Shown piece after piece: positions 1 to 5,779 of a stretch of 32,048 nt of DNA; position 1 is the first letter of the stretch; the number at the start of each line of letters is the position of its first letter. The DNA is from Microseira sp003486305 (GTDB lineage Bacteria; Cyanobacteriota; Cyanobacteriia; Cyanobacteriales; Aerosakkonemataceae), in contig DALYJX010000061.1 of assembly GCA_031969655.1 (NCBI GenBank), positions 1 through 32,048 on the forward strand, written 5' to 3'. The notes below the pieces were generated by a model that was given only the letters and a program-made list of their open reading frames with translations, searched no databases and was not told the DNA's origin. A program made the position numbers and the translations under genes.

Positions 1-179
1 TTAACGATCGCGATGGTGCGAGGACTATCGCCCAACTGACGCCGCTTGGTTTTCCGGGAAGCGATCGCATCAAGGTCTTTTTCCAAGTCGATAGCCAACG
101 TTTCCTTAGAATGACGGTTGAAGATTTACTCACTAACCAAACTCTTTTGGATAATCAACCTGTCGTTCAACTCAGTTAA
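1..179 (+). CDS. Hsp70-like protein, C-terminal fragment
   Basis: An open frame enters from the left edge and stops at TAA 177-179. The visible tail reads as a beta-rich segment (IKVFFQVDSQRFLRMTVEDL) followed by LLDNQPVVQLS. This resembles the C-terminus of cyanobacterial Hsp70/DnaK-like proteins that lack the long lid, where a substrate-binding beta strand ends the protein. The ATPase domain lies outside the window, so the family call rests on about 58 residues and is an inference. No downstream gene is co-directional; the next gene is on the other strand. Confidence 0.5.
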   Translation, partial: NDRDGARTIAQLTPLGFPGSDRIKVFFQVDSQRFLRMTVEDLLTNQTLLDNQPVVQLS

Positions 180-182
180 AGG

Positions 183-293
183 CAATTGCAGATTTTAGAT
201 TGAAGAATTGCAGATTTATTTAATTGCAGATTTTAAATTTTAGATTTCAAATTTCAATCAAATCTTAAATCTCAAATCTGAAATCTAAAATTC
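183..293. repeat. AT-rich heptamer-type repeat tract (AAATCTN)
   Basis: The tract is built of degenerate copies of AAATCTN and its complement, for example AAATCTC-AAATCTG-AAATCTA near 268-290. A second short block of the same heptamer lies at 403-437. Short tandem heptamers are a known type of cyanobacterial intergenic repeat (STRR/LTRR). No coding potential is seen. Confidence 0.6.
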
Positions 294-320
294 CCTATCT
301 TACAGCGGATTGCACTCCTA

Positions 321-396
321 TGAGGTACACCTTTGTTTGTGTAGCGGCACCCTTAAGGGTGCCGCTACACAAACAAAGCCTGAAGGCTGTACCTCA
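321..396. repeat. Long palindrome with nested arms
   Basis: Positions 332-377 form a perfect 46-bp palindrome centred on TTAA at 353-356; each arm contains GTAGCGGCACCC. It sits inside an outer inverted pair, TGAGGTACA at 321-329 and TGTACCTCA at 388-396. The right arm carries an extra small hairpin (GCCTGAAGGC, 378-387). The element lies just past the 3' end of the minus-strand transpeptidase gene and could form a cruciform or a strong RNA hairpin. There is no clear T-run, so it is not a classical terminator. Confidence 0.75.
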
Positions 397-439
397 CCCG
401 CTATAAATCTAAAATCTGCAATCTCAAATCTCAAATTCC

Positions 440-985
440 CTAACGCACTACTACTCTTGTCCCTACTCCCGCCCAATTATACAGCCTGCGGGCTTGACCT
501 ACGGGCAGATTGACGCATCCGTGGCTGACTGGTGTGCCAAAGCGATTGTGCCAGTAAGCGCCGTGGATGGCATAGCCGCCAGAGTAGAACATGGTGTAGG
601 GGACGTTAGGGGCGACGTATCCCCGTCCCCGCATCGTCTTGGCGCGGTACTTGCTTTGAATGGCAAATACACCTCGGCGAGTGGGAGTCGAACGCTTACC
701 GCTGGATATTACCGTGGAATAAACGATCCTGCCGTTTTCCCAGGCGATTAAACGCTGTCTGGACAAGTTTACTTCGATCCAGCGTCCCCGGCGGGCGGGG
801 CGGTGTTTGACGCGCAGGCGGGCGCGATGATTGCGACTCGATACCGATGAGATTCTTTGCCTTTGCGATCTGGGTGCCGCGTTTGCAGGCGTCGCACAGG
901 GAAACATACTAACTACAATTAGCGCGATCGCTGCCCAAAAACCAAGCGATCGCCGCATCCACATCGACCGAATAAAGCTTCCCAT
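440..985 (-). CDS. L,D-transpeptidase (YkuD family), exported
   Basis: The protein has 181 residues. A basic and hydrophobic N-terminus ends in an ANA-A type signal-peptidase site near residue 36. The C-terminal YkuD domain shows RWIEVNLSRQRLIAWENG, then YAIHGAYWH and SHGCVN, with the catalytic Cys at about residue 157. Such enzymes make 3-3 cross-links in peptidoglycan, or attach proteins to it, in the periplasm. The ATG at 985 has AGGAGG nine bases upstream, which fixes the start. It is the first of three paralogues in the window; the others end at 7945 and 8963. It is short for the family and lacks a LysM or other binding domain. Confidence 0.92.
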   Translation of the reverse strand: MGSFIRSMWMRRSLGFWAAIALIVVSMFPCATPANAAPRSQRQRISSVSSRNHRARLRVKHRPARRGRWIEVNLSRQRLIAWENGRIVYSTVISSGKRSTPTRRGVFAIQSKYRAKTMRGRGYVAPNVPYTMFYSGGYAIHGAYWHNRFGTPVSHGCVNLPVGQARRLYNWAGVGTRVVVR

Positions 986-1290
986 AATTTACTTCCTCCT
1001 CAAACTACAAAACTGTTTTACTTTACGCTAATAATTCCCCGATTTAGATCGCTTACCTTTGCTGCTCTAAATCTGGAAAATTTTGTGAAATATTGCTGCC
1101 CTCCTCCAGATGCGCTCGCTTTCCTTTAATTTTGGGCTGAATTCTATTGTGCAATGCTAAAACTGAGTTGCCAAGCATTTAACGGTAAAGATTGACAAGT
1201 TAATAATTAATAATTGTTGCAAAGTATTGCTTTTTATACCGTTTTGAGTAGAGGGCGTTAAATTTGAACCGATTGGCGATCGCTATCCGT
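986..1290. other. Intergenic, no gene seen
   Basis: AT-rich sequence upstream of the transpeptidase gene. It holds one HIP1-like site near 1276 and a short AT repeat around 1200-1216. No open frame with coding character and no clear promoter are visible. Confidence 0.5.
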
Positions 1291-1475
1291 AAAAAAGAAA
1301 CGCGATCGCTCTTGATTTTGGCTCAAGCGATCTCGTAGCGTGCCGGAGGCATATCGCTACCCGTAGAATCATCGCATTTTCCTAGTGAAAATGAATAAGA
1401 TTGTGAGTAAAAAAAGAGGTTGGGTTTACTTGCATTAACCCAACCTATAATGTCAGCGATAATGCTACGCATCGC
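1291..1475. repeat. Island repeat, copy A (full-length type)
   Basis: The copy opens with GCGATCGCTCTTGATTTTGG and continues with GTAGCGTGCCGGAGGCATAT, then the core ATGAATAAGATTGTGAG (1391-1407), an A-run and an inverted repeat (1417-1446). It ends with GCGATAATGCTACGCATCGC (1456-1475). The first part matches copy E (5575-5770) almost base for base, and the last part recurs in copy C (3883-3902). It lies downstream of the minus-strand PIN toxin gene that ends at 1552. Confidence 0.8.
1409..1446 (-). terminator. Intrinsic terminator inside repeat copy A
   Basis: Read on the minus strand, AGGTTGGGTT and AACCCAACCT form a 10-bp stem (1417-1446) followed at once by C and a run of seven T (complement of 1409-1415). 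It lies about 105 bases past the toxin stop at 1552. Confidence 0.7.
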
Positions 1476-1551
1476 TACCCTTGAACGCACTCAGCAATTC
1501 TTCATAATAGACTCACTACAGCGTCCAATCTTCGATTGAGAGTCCGGGAAC

Positions 1552-1938
1552 TTAACTAAAGTCTCGTTGGTTGCGAGTGACAACAGTAGCACCGATGGAC
1601 AACGCAATGGCTGCAATCCGCATATCTTTTTGCAAGCGATTTTTCCGCAAGGGCGGGTTATCTTTTAACAGTTTCTTGAGACAAGTATCAGCTTCAGGTG
1701 TAAAGTCCAGTACCTCAATAGTTTGAAGGTATTTTACAGTTGTCCAAAGTTTTGAATAGAGTGCGGGTAGGTTATGCACCAGGGACGGATCGTTAATCCT
1801 GCCACTCCAGCCATTGAAGAGTTCTTGAACTGTGATAATCGTGACTGCAACCTGATGCTTTGCCGCGTTAGCGGTAACTTGGGGATGATTGTAGAGAATC
1901 AGCGAAACGCAATCGGTATCGAGAATATATTTACACAC
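1552..1938 (-). CDS. PIN-domain toxin (VapC family), C-terminally shortened
   Basis: 128 residues. The N-terminus has the PIN core YILDTDCVS (Asp7 and Asp9), with Glu in VQELF near residue 39 and Asp in KDMRIAAIAL near residue 105. These are the metal-binding acidic residues of PIN ribonucleases, which in VapC toxins cleave tRNA or rRNA. The frame stops at TAA 1554-1552 right after NQRDFS. The same frame beyond the stop reads VPGLSIEDWTL and then TAG at 1518-1516, which is the usual VapC ending. The last 12 residues therefore appear to have been lost to a nonsense change. The antitoxin gene lies 12 bases upstream on the same strand. Activity is uncertain because the core residues remain. Confidence 0.85.
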   Translation of the reverse strand: MCKYILDTDCVSLILYNHPQVTANAAKHQVAVTIITVQELFNGWSGRINDPSLVHNLPALYSKLWTTVKYLQTIEVLDFTPEADTCLKKLLKDNPPLRKNRLQKDMRIAAIALSIGATVVTRNQRDFS

Positions 1939-1950
1939 GAAAAGCCGCCT

Positions 1951-2331
1951 CTACAGGTAATAGGAAGGATCGACTTCCGAGTCATCATCTGAGTTTCGTT
2001 CGGCGCGAATTGACTCCATAATTGCTGCAAAATCTGCATCGTCTTTAAAGACACCTGCAAATTTCATCCAGTTTGGTTCTGAAGTTTGAATCGGCACGTT
2101 CCATGAAATCGCTTCCATATTTTTTAGCCGTTCTAAAAAGGTAGCTTGAATTTGTGCGTTCGCGATAGCGATGCGGAGCATTATCGCTGCTTCTCTTGTT
2201 TCTGCTTTGACTCGACAGTCCGGAAACTCTAATACAGATGCCGCAACTTGCCCGGATGTCAGTGCTTCTAGCAGCAGCGTCACCTTGAGGTTGGTGAATG
2301 GATTAGACTCCGGCAACTCTAGGTTCATCAT
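1951..2331 (-). CDS. Antitoxin of the PIN toxin, HicB-like N-terminus
   Basis: 126 residues. The N-terminal half (VTLLLEAL, then VLEFPDCRVKAETREAAI) resembles the small alpha/beta fold of HicB-type antitoxins. The C-terminal half ends in GVFKDDADFAAIMESIRAER and an acidic tail, typical of cyanobacterial antitoxins that wrap a PIN toxin. It would bind and silence the toxin encoded 12 bases downstream and probably repress its own promoter. The start has two adjacent ATG codons (MMN); no clear Shine-Dalgarno is seen. A promoter-like block lies at 2353-2393. Confidence 0.75.
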   Translation of the reverse strand: MMNLELPESNPFTNLKVTLLLEALTSGQVAASVLEFPDCRVKAETREAAIMLRIAIANAQIQATFLERLKNMEAISWNVPIQTSEPNWMKFAGVFKDDADFAAIMESIRAERNSDDDSEVDPSYYL

Positions 2332-2352
2332 TTTAATATTTGAAAGACCGAT

Positions 2353-2393
2353 CGTGAGTTTTAATTTTATTGTACCGTAGATAGCGATCGCTC
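2353..2393 (-). promoter_or_regulatory. Promoter-like block shared by two antitoxin genes
   Basis: This 41-base block matches 4592-4632 at 37 of 41 positions. On the minus strand it carries TACAAT (complement of 2369-2374), placed 38 bases before the ATG at 2331; the second copy has the same hexamer 36 bases before its ATG at 4572. A -10 box role is inferred. A HIP1 site occupies the place of a -35 box. Confidence 0.45.
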
Positions 2394-2514
2394 ATCAGAA
2401 AAAAGAATTTGCGATCGCGAGTGCGTGCTGGAGGCATTCGCTCTTTGTTTTGTTTGTGCGTTCAAGGGTAGCTATGAGGTAAGCTAGAATTGCTCGAAGG
2501 TTCTGGAGTCTGAA

Positions 2515-2787
2515 ATGGAAACAATGAAACTGCGATCGCATATTGGACGTGATGGCATATTGATTCTCCAAATGCCCACTGAATTTAAAGATACTGCTGT
2601 TGAAGTGTTAGTAGTTGTACAGCCGCTATCATCTGAGGAAACTCAGCCAAAATATAACGCTTGGGGAAAGCTGACTACTAAAAAATCAATTACTGAAGCA
2701 ATTGCTAAAATGCGACAACTGCGGCAAGCAGTGGCATTGGATAAAAGTTCAATTCGCGAAATGATTGAAGAGGGGCGCAGATTTTAA
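2515..2787 (+). CDS. Orphan antitoxin of a PIN-toxin pair
   Basis: 90 residues. An N-terminal beta-rich segment (HIGRDGILILQMPTEFKDT, then VEVLVVVQP) is followed by a linker and a helical tail SIREMIEEGRRF. This is the layout of many cyanobacterial VapB-like antitoxins. The TAA at 2785-2787 overlaps by one base the ATG of a following frame that begins like a VapC toxin but is cut after nine codons. The gene is therefore an antitoxin that has lost its toxin. It is the only plus-strand gene of the island. GGAG a few bases before ATG 2515 may serve as ribosome binding site. Confidence 0.75.
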   Translation: METMKLRSHIGRDGILILQMPTEFKDTAVEVLVVVQPLSSEETQPKYNAWGKLTTKKSITEAIAKMRQLRQAVALDKSSIREMIEEGRRF

Positions 2788-2894
2788 TGCAGTTTGTATT
2801 AGATTGTTCTGTTCATCCTATTGGCATGGTGGAAATGGATAAGATTGTGAGTGCAAAAAGATGTTGGGTAACATGCGTCATCGCACTATTGTAG
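2787..2894 (+). pseudogene. VapC toxin stub, cut after nine codons
   Basis: The frame begins MQFVLDCSV, the usual first strand of a VapC PIN domain with its first metal-binding Asp. The one-base TAATG overlap with the antitoxin is the normal toxin-antitoxin coupling. From about 2813 the sequence becomes repeat copy B, and the frame then encodes repeat-derived residues until TAG at 2892-2894. All catalytic residues after the first Asp are missing, so no toxin can be made. Confidence 0.75.
2813..2870. repeat. Island repeat, copy B (core only)
   Basis: The core GGCATGGTGGAAATGGATAA at 2823-2842 matches copy E exactly and is followed by AAGATTGTGAGTGCAAAAAG and TGTTGGGT. The left half of the long repeat is absent, and so is the matching arm of the terminator hairpin. 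The copy lies directly past the 3' end of the minus-strand DUF2442 gene (stop at 2886) and at the breakpoint of the plus-strand toxin stub. Confidence 0.75.
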
Positions 2895-3164
2895 GGCAGG
2901 GGTTGGGGATTGAGGCTCTACTATTTTTTCTTCGGCTTGACTTGTGAGATAGAGGGTATCCGGACTAAAATCTTGATCGTGGGGCCATTGAATGCTGCCA
3001 AAGCTAAGTTTGACTTGTTGAAAATCTTCGATTTTTTGAAGTTCGGTAAATCTTCCTTTGTCGAGATAGGGAGTGACATCAAAGCGGCGAATTTCGCCAT
3101 TACTAAAGGTGAGGCGAAGTTGATAGTTTTCTAAAGGTTCGACTTTGATGACTTTGGGAGACAT
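2886..3164 (-). CDS. DUF2442 domain protein
   Basis: 92 residues. The pattern VIKVEPLENYQLRLTFSNGE, RRFDVTPYLDKGRF and GSIQWPHDQDFSPDTLY is the DUF2442 signature: a small beta-rich protein with a conserved W-x-x-x-x-D-x-x-P-D-x-L-Y motif. Its biochemical role is not established. Family members often sit next to DUF4160 genes or other toxin-antitoxin-like genes, and it lies in such an island here. No DUF4160 partner is present upstream. The ATG at 3164 is the first Met and gives the normal family length. Confidence 0.8.
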   Translation of the reverse strand: MSPKVIKVEPLENYQLRLTFSNGEIRRFDVTPYLDKGRFTELQKIEDFQQVKLSFGSIQWPHDQDFSPDTLYLTSQAEEKIVEPQSPTPALQ

Positions 3165-3239
3165 ATAATTACTCCAGCTTACTGGAGAGGGTTGATGCGT
3201 GAAGACTTGTTGCCCATTAACTTCAGGATACTGGTAGAT

Positions 3240-3464
3240 TTAGAGAGCCGCTTCACCGTTACTATCTGCTACTTGCATTTGCCGCAGAACGGCTGCTTGG
3301 ATTTTGGCATCAAAGTCGGGATCGTCTACGGTCGTAATAATATGGCGCGGGCGGTCACCTATCCTATCCAAATAGGCTCGAAGAGCCATTTTGTCTTCAC
3401 GATGTCTGAGAAAATATTGTCTTAATTCCTCATCAGACATAGCAGCATAGTTAACTTGACTCAT
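3240..3464 (-). CDS. Small cyanobacterial protein, DUF6887-like
   Basis: 74 residues starting MSQVNYAAMSDEELRQYF, followed by a mostly helical, charged body with DPDFDAKIQAAVLRQ. This resembles the cyanobacterial DUF6887 family, small proteins of unknown role that are usually encoded directly after a DUF6888 gene. The start ATG at 3464 overlaps by one base the stop of the 58-residue gene upstream, so the two are translationally coupled. The arrangement looks like a toxin-antitoxin pair, but that function is an inference. Confidence 0.65.
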   Translation of the reverse strand: MSQVNYAAMSDEELRQYFLRHREDKMALRAYLDRIGDRPRHIITTVDDPDFDAKIQAAVLRQMQVADSNGEAAL

Positions 3465-3640
3465 CAGAACACCTCCCCATTTGGAGTAATCTGGAATTCA
3501 AGGTTTTCGCTATTTCCTGCCAAAACATAGAGGTTGCTTGTTCGGTCATCAATGCACACAAGATGTATCGGCTGAAGCATAATATACGTTAGCCAATAGC
3601 TAAGACGATATAAACCTCTCAGTTGGGCATTAGTAGGCAT
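3464..3640 (-). CDS. 58-residue protein, DUF6888-like
   Basis: The frame runs from ATG at 3640 to TGA at 3466-3464 and encodes 58 residues. It begins MPTNAQLRGLYRLSYWLTYI and continues QPIHLVCIDDRT, NLYVLAG and a final GEVF. It resembles the cyanobacterial DUF6888 family, whose genes are usually followed by a DUF6887 gene. The TGATG overlap with the next gene supports a real two-gene operon. The hydrophobic, aromatic N-terminal third could be a core helix rather than a membrane segment. The function is unknown. Confidence 0.65.
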   Translation of the reverse strand: MPTNAQLRGLYRLSYWLTYIMLQPIHLVCIDDRTSNLYVLAGNSENLEFQITPNGEVF

Positions 3641-3728
3641 TCAAACCACTGATTCCACACGCCAATTATTCTAGCACCTGCCGTCAAGGGTAGCGATGGG
3701 TCGGATTATCTCTGTTTCTTTTGGTGGT

Positions 3729-3902
3729 GCGATCGCATAGTGTGACGTAGGCGATCGCGCAGCTAGCCGCAAGGCAATATCGCTATCCGTCAAATCATCG
3801 CATTGGTATGGTGGAAATAGATAAGATTGTGAGAGAAAAAAGATGTTGGGTGTCCTTGTTTCAATCTAGCCTAGAAAAAAGGGCGATAATGCTACGCATC
3901 GC
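3729..3902. repeat. Island repeat, copy C
   Basis: HIP1-rich left part, then AAATCATCGCATTGGTATGG (3792-3811) and the core GGAAATAGATAAGATTGTGA, an A-run and GATGTTGGGT. It ends with GCGATAATGCTACGCATCGC at 3883-3902, as copy A does. It lies 32 bases past the 3' end of the minus-strand PIN toxin gene (3935). The second hairpin arm is missing. Confidence 0.75.
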
Positions 3903-3934
3903 TTAGGCGATCGCACTATGTTGTGTTGTTTTCT

Positions 3935-4351
3935 TCATTCACCGTTATTGACGGTATTAAGCTCTTCAGGCGACACTACTGGAATCTGGGCACCAACAAA
4001 TCCAGAGGCATCGCGAGTCACTATCGCATCCACGCTATGCACGACTCCACATACATACTGCACGGCATCCTCGAAATCGCGAAAATTCAGTGAAATTGCT
4101 CGTTCCAGCACCTCTCTATCTACTGGACAGATGTTTAAATCTGTTAGGATTTGGGCAATCGCATCTTGAGCCACTACCGCCCCTGCTGCTTTACGAACTA
4201 TGTAATAGATGTTGGTAATCGTCGTTGCTGCAATAAATCCCTCAATCTCTCCAGCATCAATACGCTCAAATAGTGCCGCTGCATTTTCTACAAATGGCTC
4301 TCGCTCTTGTAAGAAATCAAGAACTACATTGGTATCAATTAAAACTTTCAT
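3935..4351 (-). CDS. PIN-domain toxin (PIN_3 type)
   Basis: 138 residues. The start MKVLIDTNVVLDFLQEREPF has the two PIN Asp residues (6 and 12). TTITNIYYIVRK is typical of the PIN_3 subfamily, and the later FEDAVQYV and IVTRDASGF supply the remaining acidic positions. It is predicted to be a metal-dependent ribonuclease toxin. Its ATG overlaps by one base the TAA of the antitoxin gene (TAATG), giving tight coupling. The full length and ending (PVVSPEEL) look intact. Confidence 0.88.
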   Translation of the reverse strand: MKVLIDTNVVLDFLQEREPFVENAAALFERIDAGEIEGFIAATTITNIYYIVRKAAGAVVAQDAIAQILTDLNICPVDREVLERAISLNFRDFEDAVQYVCGVVHSVDAIVTRDASGFVGAQIPVVSPEELNTVNNGE

Positions 4352-4572
4352 TACTTGTATTTTTCTGTGAGGTAGGTAGCATAATCTTCTTTAGGATCGG
4401 TACGATCTGCTGCCACCGAACTCTTGGCAATTCCTCGCAGCCGAGACAGATTTCGCGGCTTCAACATAGGGAGTGTTTCCCGTTTTAGTGACTCTAGAAT
4501 AGTTTGCACTAACTGCCAGCGATCGCTAGTTGGCAATTGCAGTATTTCTTTTTGCAATTCTTGTAATGTCAT
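4351..4572 (-). CDS. Antitoxin partner of the PIN_3 toxin
   Basis: 73 residues from ATG 4572, MTLQELQKEILQLPTSDRWQ, followed by a linker and an acidic, aromatic tail EDYATYLTEKYK. The N-terminus matches the helical start common in cyanobacterial antitoxins of this kind (x-LQ-x-I-x-x-LP-x-x-x-R-x-x-L). A longer start at TTG 4590 is possible but would run towards the shared promoter-like block at 4592-4632, so the ATG is preferred. The tail probably covers the toxin active site. Confidence 0.75.
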   Translation of the reverse strand: MTLQELQKEILQLPTSDRWQLVQTILESLKRETLPMLKPRNLSRLRGIAKSSVAADRTDPKEDYATYLTEKYK

Positions 4573-4591
4573 CTGTATTAAATATACCAAG

Positions 4592-4632
4592 CGTGAATTT
4601 TACCTTTATTGTACCGCAGATAGCGATCGCTC
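4592..4632 (-). promoter_or_regulatory. Promoter-like block, second copy
   Basis: Matches 2353-2393 at 37 of 41 positions and carries the same minus-strand TACAAT (complement of 4608-4613), 36 bases before the antitoxin ATG. This conserved placement before two otherwise unrelated antitoxin genes suggests a shared promoter or operator. Confidence 0.45.
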
Positions 4633-4755
4633 TTTGTTTTGGTTATGCGATCGCGCTTTCGGTTGGGAGGCGATCGCTAGAGAGTCCAATCATCGCATTG
4701 TCATGGTGGAAATGGATAAGATTGTGAGTGAAAAAAGATCTTGGGTTTACTTGCT
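4620..4755. repeat. Island repeat, copy D
   Basis: GCGATCGCTCTTTGTTTTGG-like left part, CGCTTTCGGTTGGGAGGCG, then CAATCATCGCATT and the core TCATGGTGGAAATGGATAAG (4701-4720), an A-run and ATCTTGGGTTTACTTGC. It lies about 30 bases past the 3' end of the minus-strand PIN toxin gene (4787). The hairpin is degenerate. Confidence 0.75.
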
Positions 4756-4786
4756 TTACGGTTGGTATTTGCCGCGAAAGCTCAGG

Positions 4787-5251
4787 TCATGGCTCATTGA
4801 GTTCAGGTGTCACTAATTCCTGCGGACGTACAACTTTAATGCTTGAAGTGACTGCAAAATCAGTTGGATTGAAGGTCAGAAGATGTGTAATTCCATTTGC
4901 CAGCATGACGGCAATCAGACGGGCATCGTGAGTACGTTTACCCATAATTTTATTAGTTGTGACCACATCTAACCAATTTGGAAAAATTTGTGGGGATTCT
5001 TCTAGCAATGGGAACCGATTAAGAAGCTCGTCTATTATGTTTCGCGTTTTTTCTGTATTCCATCCTAAGCCATTCACTTCAACTGGTCTTGTTGCAACTA
5101 CCCAAAGTTCTATCAATACTTGCGCTGTCAGAAAGCATTCATCCCCTTGGTTTAGTAAACAAGACACTGCTTCTGTTGCCAGATGATGTTGAACGTCGGA
5201 AGGGTTACAAAAACGCAATACAACATTGGTATCTAGCAGATATTTTGTCAT
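4787..5251 (-). CDS. PIN-domain toxin (VapC-like)
   Basis: 154 residues. MTKYLLDTNVVLRFCNPSD gives the first PIN Asp residues; QVLIELWVVATRP carries the conserved Glu. KRTHDARLIAVMLANGITHL and LTFNPTDF supply the later Asp residues. It is predicted to be a metal-dependent ribonuclease toxin. The gene overlaps the upstream antitoxin by four bases (ATGA at 5248-5251). The ending VVRPQELVTP looks complete. It differs clearly from the other two PIN toxins of the island, so the modules are not recent duplicates. Confidence 0.88.
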   Translation of the reverse strand: MTKYLLDTNVVLRFCNPSDVQHHLATEAVSCLLNQGDECFLTAQVLIELWVVATRPVEVNGLGWNTEKTRNIIDELLNRFPLLEESPQIFPNWLDVVTTNKIMGKRTHDARLIAVMLANGITHLLTFNPTDFAVTSSIKVVRPQELVTPELNEP

Positions 5252-5496
5252 TCTTCGTAAATCAGATCGCGGCTAAAAGCTTCATCAGATAAGCTCACAT
5301 TTGTTCTAGGAAGTTGAGAAATCCAATCGCGAAACTCCCTAGCCCGTTCTGCTGGTGTTGCCGTTTGCCAAAATGGCACAAAAGATAATGTAACTCGCTC
5401 AGATTCAGACTCAATCAATGTGATAAAATCGGCAATTTTTTTAAGTTGGTCTTCGTTAAGTCTGTCTAATTCCTGCTTAAGCTTTTCTCGCAACAT
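5248..5496 (-). CDS. Antitoxin partner of the third PIN toxin
   Basis: 82 residues. A helical N-terminus MLREKLKQELDRLNEDQLKK is followed by a middle segment, FWQTATPAERAREFRDWISQ, and a tail LSDEAFSRDLIYEE that is typical of antitoxins whose C-terminus threads along a PIN toxin. It would neutralise the toxin encoded by the overlapping gene. An AT-rich TATAAT-like box on the minus strand near 5525-5532 may be the promoter. Confidence 0.8.
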   Translation of the reverse strand: MLREKLKQELDRLNEDQLKKIADFITLIESESERVTLSFVPFWQTATPAERAREFRDWISQLPRTNVSLSDEAFSRDLIYEE

Positions 5497-5574
5497 AACT
5501 GATGGTTGGGTTAAAACATATTTATTATATCGTAAATTGCCAATTTCACGCTATGCGTGAAGCGAAGCTATCGC

Positions 5575-5770
5575 TCCAAGAATCGCTCTTGATTTTGGTT
5601 CAAGCGATCGCGTAGCGTGCCGGAGACATATCGCGCTTTCGGTTGTGAGGCGTTCGCGCAGCTAGCCCTTGGCATATCGCTTGAGAGTTCAATCATCGCA
5701 TTGGCATGGTGGAAATGGATAAGATTGTGATTGAAAAAAGAGGTTGGGTTTGATGAATTCAACCCAACCT
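5575..5770. repeat. Island repeat, copy E (full-length type)
   Basis: Starts AAGAATCGCTCTTGATTTTG, then the HIP1 site, GTAGCGTGCCGGAGACATAT, CGCTTTCGGTTGTGAGGCG, CAATCATCGCATT, the core at 5703-5730, an A-run and a perfect inverted repeat at 5741-5770. It combines the left parts seen separately in copies A and D. It lies ten bases past the 3' end of the RDD gene. Confidence 0.8.
5734..5770 (-). terminator. Intrinsic terminator of the RDD gene, inside repeat copy E
   Basis: On the minus strand AGGTTGGGTT and AACCCAACCT (5741-5770) form a 10-bp stem with a 10-base loop, followed by C and a run of six T (complement of 5734-5739). It starts ten bases after the RDD stop codon. Confidence 0.8.
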
Positions 5771-5779
5771 ACACTATCA

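Noticed and set aside
3165..3242. In-frame protein-like stretch (IYQYPEVNGQQVFTHQPSP) right after the stop of the 74-residue gene, suggesting a truncated longer protein.
   Set aside because: The present stop gives the expected family length, and the extension turns into antisense of the DUF2442 gene without recognisable motifs.
5568..5762. 64-codon minus-strand frame within repeat copy E.
   Set aside because: It consists entirely of the dispersed repeat, including the terminator, and the other copies do not keep the frame.
1417..5770. Integron-like attC sites: GTTGGGT and ACCCAAC in repeat copies A and E fit the GTTRRRY and RYYYAAC core rules, and the island looks like a cassette array.
   Set aside because: The two core boxes are in the reverse order to an attC site, the structure is a simple stem with a T-run, three copies lack one box, and no integrase gene is present.
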